Source of the DNA: Asparagopsis taxiformis
Lineage: Eukaryota > Rhodophyta > Florideophyceae > Bonnemaisoniales > Bonnemaisoniaceae
Length of the DNA: 18,626 bases
Assembly: GCA_030407315.1 (NCBI GenBank)
Contig: JALQPE010003196.1
Coordinates: forward strand, 1-18,626
Direction: 5' to 3'
Under the pieces are notes generated by a model. It did no database searches. It saw nothing but the letters and a program-made list of their open reading frames with translations, and was not told the DNA's origin. Positions 1 through 6,383 of this stretch are shown piece after piece. Both the position numbers and the translations under genes were made by a program. Position 1 is the stretch's first letter; the number at the start of each line of letters is the position of its first letter.

Positions 1-2893
1 AGCCGTGCCCTCAATGCTGAAATGATCTCACTACCGACATTCGGCTTGACGAATCCCAGCGTTCTCCGAATGAGAGTAATGGCTGTCAACGCATCTTGCC
101 TTTTCTTCCAGTTGGAGTTCTTCAAGTCAGGAAATTTCTAGAGTTGGGGCGCGAATTCGTGGCAATAGATACCCGAAACAGTTTGCTTCACCTGTGGCTG
201 TGATTCTTCTCATGTTCTTCAGGAGGATGTTCATGGGTTTCCTCAGGAATGTGTTCTGGTGGTCCATCACGAGGTTGTTCTGGGATAATCTTTGAAGGTT
301 TATGAATAGGAGTACCCACCTTCGGTGGCATACGTTCGGCCTGCACGGTTTCCATGGGAGGTTCGGGTTCTTCCGGAAATTCTCGACTGCTGGTGAAGGA
401 TTCTGTGAGACTCCAAATCGCTTTTTCCTAGTGGGAGGATCTGGATCACGGGTGTACTTCTGCATTTCTGTATCACAGTTCTAATGATTCTTGCGGGGTT
501 TCAGCTTCTTCCAGTAGCTTCCTGAATTTCTCAGCTCCATATCGTAAAGCTGTTTTGCAACTAAGGCCAAGGCCGCGGTTCTCGCTGCTGGTGCGGCGAA
601 CCCTATGAGATTGAAGTTAGTTTTGCGCTCGTTTTCCAGGAACAGCCGGAACGCTAAAGTCCCTCGACAAGAAAGAACCAAATTTCAGAATTCCAACGAC
701 TGCTCTACTATTCTTTGTTTCTTGAATTGCTTGGGACAAGATTTCAAAAAGGTAACGCGCACTCGTGCTCCGCAAATGAAATCATTATTGCGCTTGCTAT
801 CTTCGCACATTTGATATCCCCAATCTTCTCAACAGCAATAAGCAACAACGGCTTGAGAGTTTTGCGGGGCAAGTGGGAAGTACATTTTGTGGCAACCATA
901 CCGAAAGTTCAAGCTTTGGTTCTAACGCCATGAAATTACTGTCGTTGAGGCCTGGTTCACAAGCTAAGAGAGCAAGGCAAATAGCTATGTCTTCATCTGT
1001 GAATGTCTCTTTCGGCTCTAGAACGCTGGTGACCGTAGATACTGCAGCAACTCGACCCTTGAAAGCTCTTTCCACTCCATTGATCGGGCTGGAAACCCTC
1101 AAAGCGCTCTTCAGCTATACTAAGAATATCATCAGATTTGAGGGATATCTCACCCTCATCATCACTTTCCTCGATAACTGGTTTCTAGGGGGTAGAGGTT
1201 TCGCGCGTTTTGGTGCTGAGGATAGCTTCTTTGCAGCAGCAGCCTTTGCTGCTTTTGCTTCAGCTGCCTGCTTCGCTGCTTTGGAACGGGTTGTTACGGA
1301 TGACTGCGCAGTAGGGGCTTTCGAAGACGAAACTTTCTTAGGTTCAGGTAAATCTGCAACTATTGTAGCAACTTTGTTTTTCGTTTCTTGTCGAGCTTCT
1401 CCATGAAAGCAGCGACATTTCGGTCACCCAACAGTTTCTGTAGCGAAGCTAAACCAGCAAGCGCAGCCTCACGAACCTCTGGAGATTAATCGTCAGTTGC
1501 TTTGACAAACATGTTACCAAAACATTTCAGGGGTTACCCTTCAAGTCGACAGGAGCCATGCCAGTTCTAATACATCGTCCAACCCACTTCAAAAGTTCAC
1601 TACGAGCTTTTGGAACTTTGTGTGATGCGGCAGTGGTGATTTCATCCAAAAACTTCACGATGAGCAAGCATTTCTTTTCGTGCAGAGCGTCAAGAGCTGC
1701 AGACACAGCATCTACAAGGATTCGATTCTTCTCTTTCAGTGTACCAAATAGATCCACGCTAAGTCCCTTTGAAGCACCGCTCGGAAAAGCTTTCTTGAGT
1801 CCGTAACACATGGCTCGGATAAGCTTTGGCGGCCGAAGCAACAACGTTGACGTTGGAGTCCTTTGTAAGTATCTTTTCGAAGGCGAACAAAGATTTCTTG
1901 GTGGGTCCCAGGGACTAGTCTGGCATCACCAATGATACTGATCGCAGCGTCCAGTGCTTGTTTACGAGCACTCCACTTTTTCGAATCGAGCGCAAAGTAC
2001 CAATCTTTGGTGACCTCTTCTTCAATCTCAATCTTGACTTTGCTGAGTTTTTCAAGAAGGTCGATTTCCTCTGCAAGATCAATTTCCTCTTCTTCGGCGA
2101 TTCCGTCGCCGAATCCATCGTCTTCATCCTACCACCGCCCTCTTGTGCGCTGGCACGAACACGCTACTCCATAGCGCGAGTTAGTTTCTTGGGTTTAGGT
2201 TTTCGATTTTTCGCGTTGGCTTCGAAGGCGGCTTCGACCTCTTCGACAGTGACCTCTTTCGCGTTCTTCACGACGACTTTATCTTTGTCGCCTATCCAAC
2301 GGTGCAATTCGATGACCAGTGCTTTAGCAGCGTTTACGAACCGTTTCCTGAGAATGTCCGAAAAGTGGGGGAGTTTTTGTTGTAATCGCAAGAATAGGTA
2401 CTGCGGAGCTTCCATACGTCGAAAGAGCTTGTAAGATGCTGTCCACAGAAGCGGAAACAACTTTGGGGTTCTGTGCTTGAAACCGTTAGCAGCCATGGTT
2501 TCCACCGCCACATCACCCGCGTCTGCGCCAACAAACATTAAAAACGCATCAATTACTTTGCTCTTATTAAGAGGCCGACCAGCCAAACCTTTGTCTACGA
2601 TGCCCATGACAACGTCTGTGGCGACTCGCTTGACTAGCGGCGGAGGAGCGGTATCCGCAAACTTTGCAATAGCTTCGAAGCCAATGAGCTGAGCGGGGGC
2701 ATTTGCGTCGCGAGCAATTTTTGGAAGTGCAGCCACAAGTCTGTGTAAATCTTGCTGTCCTCTGGAGCGACATTGAATTTGTCAGTGAGTTCGCGGTAGG
2801 CGGCTTCTCTAACCTTCCAGTTTTTGTGCGAGGTATACGTTCAGAGAGCGGTAGCTTTGCAGCTTCTGCAACGGGATCAACGTCCGGTTTCAT
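1..2893 (-). CDS. XMAP215: XMAP215/MOR1/Dis1-family microtubule polymerase, 5' part (TOG1-TOG4 start), frameshifted
   Basis: Seen: an ATG at 2893-2891 opens a chain of minus-strand frames. TOG1 (about 2893-2240) has LPLSERI, KNWKVREAAYREL, the VVMGIVDKGLAGR helix and VIELHRWIGD. TOG2 (about 2050-1390) has SKKWSARKQALDAAISII, DSNVNVVASAAKLIRAM, LKEKNRILVDAVSAALDAL, SPEVREAALAGLASLQKLLG and FMEKLDKK. An Ala/Lys-rich linker (about 1390-1180) precedes TOG3 (about 1130-620), with VEKIGDIKCAKIASAI. A Pro/Glu-rich linker (600-150) precedes the start of TOG4 (140-1), with SNWKKRQDALTAI and KPNVG. Known: family members carry tandem TOG arrays that bind tubulin and speed plus-end growth. Inferred: this is the orthologue, cut at the left edge. 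Odd: at least seven frame changes plus an in-frame TAG at 2166-2164 and TAA near 1486; several changes lie in homopolymers, for example AAA near 1831. Assembly error or recent decay are both possible; the family call is firm. Confidence 0.9.
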
Positions 2894-3405
2894 GTGTGTT
2901 TAAGAAGTTGGGTACGTCAGGTGTGAGATGAGTGATGAAGCGCACGGTATAGAAACAAGCACAGAGAGAGCCGCATATGAGTGCTGGGATAGATGCAGGC
3001 GAAAGCGAGTGACAGAGTTCAGCGCTGACCAAAATTGGCGCTCGTTGCGCCGACCCATTTGAAGTTTTGAATCTGAGCATTACAGTATTGAATTAAGCAG
3101 CGATTGCTGGAATAATGGAATTAATTTCTGGGCATTGCAGGATAGATTCAACTGTTTCTTTGCACATGTTGCGAGCACAACTTTTCAACTTGTTTCCGCC
3201 CGTCGCTACGGGGGAAAAGGTCTCTATTGTCGTTGTCGCGATTCATTCGCACACCCTTTAAAAACGACGACTGCAATGCCAATCAAATGCGCTTGGCAAG
3301 TTCTCAAACCGGCTTGCAGTGCATCTACGAGTGATACGAATCTCACATGATTTCGTTCACAATTGTGACGCACACATTTGGTTTTCGTTTAATTGGACTA
3401 CTGCA
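2894..3405. other. Intergenic stretch between two minus-strand genes
   Basis: This stretch lies upstream of the XMAP215-type start codon and downstream of the small membrane-protein gene. Short open frames occur on both strands, but none has recognisable protein signal or a convincing start. It presumably contains the promoter and 5' leader of the XMAP215-type gene; no TATA box or repeat stands out. Confidence 0.5.
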
Positions 3406-3597
3406 CTACACGCTTTTTCGCAAGCCCAGCAGATAATAAATGAGGTAGGCCACTAAGCCGAGCAGAAGAGTGACTATAAGGAACATGACGAAATGATCTG
3501 GATCATCATGACGACTCTCGGCATGGGCTTTGGAGTGGCGCTCACTTGGCTGGCGTCTCCTTCTCGCAGTTGTAGAATCTCCGTTGGTCGTATCCAT
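3406..3597 (-). CDS. Small tail-anchored-type membrane protein, 63 aa, unknown function
   Basis: An ATG at 3597-3595 gives 63 residues. The first ~36 are hydrophilic and basic ([17 protein letters not shown]), then comes one strong transmembrane segment ([20 protein letters not shown], about residues 36-55) and a short positive tail ending RKSV. An in-frame GTG five codons further up is not a likely start. The layout (basic cytosolic head, single C-terminal membrane span, almost no tail) is that of a tail-anchored ER protein. Size and the ERHSK stretch loosely recall SERP1/RAMP4, but the match is too short to name it. The start lies only about 20 bases inside the open frame of the divergent site-2 protease piece, so one of the two starts is probably not where it appears. 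Confidence 0.5.
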   Translation of the reverse strand: MDTTNGDSTTARRRRQPSERHSKAHAESRHDDPDHFVMFLIVTLLLGLVAYLIYYLLGLRKSV

Positions 3598-3854
3598 CGC
3601 GCTCTGTTTCACAACATTCTAACCTTGCGGTGAATGGCGCTCGACAACCGGCAGCGAAGCACGAGTGCCGCATCTTCCTGCTCGGATTTATCATTTTCAT
3701 TCACGAAAGCGGTCATTATCTAGCCGCTAGACTACAGGGGAGTCGGGTGAAGAACTTTTCTATTGGGTTTGGTCCCAAGCTATTCTCATTCACGGCGGAC
3801 GATTCGGAGATGGAATTCACTGTAAGAGCTGTAAAAACGCTTATCAGCAGATAA
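3576..3854 (+). pseudogene. Plastid/cyanobacterial-type site-2 zinc metalloprotease (RseP/ARASP-like), N-terminal piece
   Basis: Seen: [21 protein letters not shown], with the HExGH zinc site (HESGH) inside a hydrophobic helix, then [12 protein letters not shown] and EFTVRAV. Known: in the S2P family this block is followed at once by PLGG(Y/F)V, then PDZ and LDG motifs. The AARLQG...FSIGFGP wording is that of cyanobacterial and chloroplast members (such as Arabidopsis ARASP) rather than the animal SREBP protease. Here the match stops at about 3834 and the frame ends at TAA 3852-3854 without PLGG. No in-frame ATG exists from 3576 on; an ATG at 3633 is in another frame, so an indel or an upstream exon is likely. 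The break may be an intron donor (GTAAGA at 3822 or GTAAAA at 3833) or a truncation by the neighbouring element. Either way the gene points to a plastid-bearing host. Confidence 0.75.
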
Positions 3855-3914
3855 CCTCCTGTCGTCGCTATTCACTATGAATGAAGAGTAAAATGGTTGC
3901 TGACATTTATGTTT

Positions 3915-5063
3915 CTACTCCCATAGATCTAGTTGACGTCGAAGTGTTTCGAAAGTAAATGTATCTAGCACTCCTCCTCGAAGATAAGGTACATCTAGAA
4001 TAGCAGAACTTACACTAACTGAATCTGTCCAAGCACGACCAGTCTTTGGTAGCACACAAGGTTGGTACTTGCAGGTTAGTGCATGACCTGCACACTTCTT
4101 GTACCAGTGCAATTTGAAGTGGGAGACGTTGCCTTCTCGATCTTTCTTCGTTGAGAGAATCTTGCCAAGCCAGAAAGGCTCCTCAGATGTACAACCGTCT
4201 CCTTTGATAATAACAAATGAATTGGTTGCATATTTTTCATCACTATCACCACGTTCGACACAATCGTCTTCATCGGAACCATTATCCCATTATCACCGGA
4301 TCCACGCCACCACCATCACCACGTTCGACACAATCGTCTTCATCGGAACCATAATACCATTATCACCGCATCCATCGCCACCACCATCACCACGTTCGAC
4401 ACAATCGTCTTCATCGGAACCATTACTACCATTATCACCGCATCCATCGCCCCACCACCTCTCCGAAATCAATGCACTGCTCAGATATATTGTCTTGTTC
4501 ATCGCCCTGCTGTTCTTCTACGTTGTTACCTGACAATATCCTCTTAGTCTTCCATAGAATATCTCTTGAATAAAGGAACGTAGACATTAGAACACATAAC
4601 AAACTCGTATTGTGCCATATTTGTAACACTTGAAATCCTTCACGAACAGTGATTCCAGAAATAAACGCCGCTCCGCTTTGTTCATTTTCGCAACTCTTTT
4701 CAGGTCTTCACAGAGCTTTTTCCATCAACATGCTTGAAGCAGAAATCCTTACAGCAGGTTAAATTTTTTAGCTCCTTGTCATTTACCCTTTTCTCAATTC
4801 AATGGCTTTGGTACCCTCTTCGCCTTTAGGCCGCTAGCCTGAGCTTCTTGGATGCGTTTCCCAGAGCGGGAGGAGCCAGAGTTGGCTGAACGTGGCGCTT
4901 TCCTCCCTACCGTAGAACGGATATTGACGACCGGGGATGTGCGAGGAGACTTTTTCGCTAGAGTCTTCCGTTTCACTGTACCTTCCATGGATCCATCCTT
5001 GACGACCGGGGATGTGCGAGGAGACTTTCTCGCTAGAGTCTTCCGTTTCACTGTACCTTCCAT
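3915..5063 (-). CDS. Transposase-derived protein lacking the catalytic core (paralogue of the 9364-11982 protein)
   Basis: Read across frameshifts, 5063 to 3915 encodes about 380 residues. (1) A basic Ser/Pro-rich head (ATG 5063, with an in-frame stop upstream) holds two 25-residue repeats (KRKTLARKSPRTSPVV). (2) A Cys cluster, NLTCCKDFCFKH, then MNKAERRLFLESLF and RVCYVFLMSTFLYSRDILWK. (3) Acidic 24-residue repeats with GSDEDDCVER. (4) A C-terminal domain: NSFVIIKGDGCTSEEPFWLG, LHWYKK, CKYQP. Parts 2 and 4 align with the plus-strand transposase (QFCCKKRRCF, KVCYKFLESSFMFSR; NRFVAVNGYGCTKEMPFWLG, IRWYE, GKYRPA). Its DDE core (about 10190-11600 there) is absent here: part 2 runs into part 3 within about 30 residues. 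Indels fall in homopolymers (GGGG near 4451, AAAAA near 4707). It could be a regulator, a domesticated protein or an internal deletion; which one is unknown. Confidence 0.7.
4251..4451. repeat. Minisatellite, 70-72 bp unit, about 2.8 copies, inside the coding region
   Basis: Copies start at 4251, 4321 and 4392 with ACGTTCGACACAATCGTCTT. The fullest consensus unit is 72 bp, that is 24 codons. On the minus strand it encodes an acidic Gly/Asp-rich unit ending GSDEDDCVER. Single-base losses in copies 1 and 2 shorten them to 70 and 71 bp and break the reading frame. Confidence 0.9.
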
Positions 5064-5065
5064 GG
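4924..5065. repeat. Tandem duplication, 75 bp period, two copies (25 codons)
   Basis: Copies at 4924-4990 and 4999-5065 begin TTGACGACCGGGGATGTGCG and differ at a single position over 67 bp. The 75-bp period keeps the minus-strand frame, giving two copies of a basic KRKTLA(R/K)KSPRTSPVV unit, each starting with Met. The SPRTSP sites look like proline-directed kinase targets; that is inference. Confidence 0.92.
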
Positions 5066-5130
5066 TGTTTCTGACAACCCATCACATTTCGCCAACGTAG
5101 AGTAGCAGCTACAACGCAATTAAATAAAAA

Positions 5131-5186
5131 CAGAACGATGTTCTGAAATTTGTATCATAACGTCGCTCTGGCTGGAAGCTTCCAGC
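5131..5186. repeat. Repeat A of the ~57-bp family: perfect palindrome plus 16-bp palindrome
   Basis: CAGAACGATGTTCTG (5131-5145, perfect 6+3+6 palindrome), an ATCA box at 5154-5157, and GCTGGAAGCTTCCAGC (5171-5186), itself a perfect 16-bp palindrome. The first palindrome lies 68 bp upstream of the minus-strand start codon at 5063, where an operator would sit. Confidence 0.85.
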
Positions 5187-5348
5187 AACACAATTGATAT
5201 TTGATACGAACTTAAAATTTTTTAATGTTCTGTAAACTTTCCAAAAACCTTTACACTTGTACAGAAAGGTGCACAACTTCTTCCCGAGCCCAAAACACTA
5301 CGAGACTATCCAAATTCCCTTTGTAGATTGCAAGAAATTTAAGTAACA

Positions 5349-5404
5349 CTGAACTGTGTTCTGGTTCTCGCATCAGAACCTTGTTCTGTCTCGAAGCGTC
5401 CCGC
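5349..5404. repeat. Repeat B of the ~57-bp family: two palindromes 25 bp apart
   Basis: CTGAACTGTGTTCTG (5349-5363, one mismatch to the consensus) and CAGAACCTTGTTCTG (5374-5388, perfect) are 25 bp apart, joined through GCATCA and followed by TCGAAGCGTCCCGCC. The layout matches repeat C closely and repeat A more loosely. Confidence 0.85.
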
Positions 5405-5490
5405 CAAAAATGACCAGAACGGTTTAGACCCAGTAACCGTTGCGAAGCTATTAAAATCCCATATGTACTCTCCATAAAGTTTAGGTGAAA

Positions 5491-5547
5491 AAGAACTGTG
5501 TTCTGGTTATATCATCAGAATGACTTTCTGTTCAGAAGCTTCCAGCC
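5491..5547. repeat. Repeat C of the ~57-bp family: two palindromes 25 bp apart
   Basis: AAGAACTGTGTTCTG (5491-5505, one mismatch) and CAGAATGACTTTCTG (5516-5530, two mismatches) have the same 25-bp spacing and the same ATCA box as repeat B. They are followed by AGAAGCTTCCAGCC, which matches the end of repeat A. Confidence 0.85.
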
Positions 5548-6327
5548 CAAAAGAGACGTTCGGAATTAATTGGAACTATTTTTCTGTCGACTATGCGGAC
5601 CGGAAAATGTGACACGGGAGGTGAATACATCCTCCAAGTTGGACAAGATTGATACCTATCCGCGAATATTGATATTTGATGCATAGGTTTCATGTTCTAA
5701 GATTAGCTTGAGCATTCTGACACATCATCTCGGGACGATTATTTCCATTTGAATGTAACCTCGCGAGACTATACCCTTCAAAATTGCCACCGGAATATCA
5801 AAAAATTTTGGGCCCTAAGCCCACCAATTATGGTCACTCAATGCAGTCTATGTGAAAAACGTTTCTATTGGTTATGCGAAGGATAGACAAAATATCTGTT
5901 GTCAAATATTGATATTTTCTAGACAGATAAACGACACCATTGGCCGGCTTTCTATTCCATATATCACTTCCATATAGTTTCTCATCTCTCTGATGACCAT
6001 GTGATTGCCAGGTGTGCCGAAAGTACTACTCCCGAAATGCAGATTGATTGGGAGGAATGAAATCTGACTGGAATGCAACTTTACAATTTTGAACTCGTAA
6101 AAGGTTCACTGACTTACTTATCATGGAACTCAACACTTGCGAGAAAACTCTTCATGTAGCAAAAGGAGGCTCCAATCATTCAATTATCCTGTCGTTTTCG
6201 TTCCTCGTTTCTGGACAAAGGTTCAGCCTGGTCAAGTTCACAGCGCGAAACCACAGTTTTACTCAGAGCTCGATTGTGACCAGAAGATGAGTACGATTCT
6301 TTCAAGCAAAACACAAAATAAGCTCGA

Positions 6328-6342
6328 CAGAACCTAGTTCTG
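6328..6342. repeat. 15-bp palindrome CAGAACCTAGTTCTG (perfect)
   Basis: A perfect copy of the CAGAACNNNGTTCTG consensus, 42 bp upstream of the likely ATG of the ParB-methyltransferase gene. It is well placed for autoregulation. Confidence 0.9.
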
Positions 6343-6383
6343 GTCGGGAGGATGCATCCGTTAAAGCATTGTTCGCTGATATC

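Larger units (their letters stand above)
5193..5918. repeat. Short A+T-rich direct repeat ATTGATATTT(GAT), three copies
   Basis: ATTGATATTTGAT occurs at 5193-5205 and 5668-5680, and ATTGATATTTT at 5908-5918, all in the same orientation within the non-coding region. The words are short and A+T-rich, so chance is possible for any one, but two identical 13-mers in under 1 kb is notable. Confidence 0.55.
5064..6383. promoter_or_regulatory. Divergent non-coding region with palindromes and repeats
   Basis: About 1.3 kb separates the minus-strand start at 5063 from the plus-strand ATG at 6384. No open frame here carries recognisable protein signal, and the DNA is visibly A+T-rich. It holds three copies of a ~57-bp repeat built on the 15-bp palindrome, a further palindrome at 6328-6342 followed by GGATGCATCC (6350-6359), and three copies of ATTGATATTT. 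As the only sizeable non-coding region between two divergent genes of related elements, it is the likely shared promoter/operator region. It could alternatively be the subterminal part of the plus-strand element. Confidence 0.6.

Noticed and set aside
244..282. Two GTTCTG words 24 bp apart, resembling repeats B and C
   Set aside because: The left halves have two and three mismatches to the palindrome, and the stretch lies in the Pro/Glu-rich linker of the XMAP215-type gene; chance is sufficient.
873..1406. Plus-strand 177-residue open frame
   Set aside because: It is antisense to the Ala/Lys-rich linker and TOG3 of the XMAP215-type gene; no protein signal of its own.
3135..3350. Plus-strand 71-residue open frame in the intergenic stretch
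   Set aside because: No recognisable motif, no upstream signal, and a length expected by chance.
4099..4533. Plus-strand 144-residue open frame over the minisatellite
   Set aside because: It is the shadow of the minus-strand gene, which has matching domains; its Ser/Pro/His-rich repeats are only the minisatellite read backwards.
5131..5145. Similarity of the palindrome to the steroid-receptor response element
   Set aside because: The spacing differs: GAAC and GTTC are 3 bp apart here against 5 bp in that element, and no such receptor is expected in this host.
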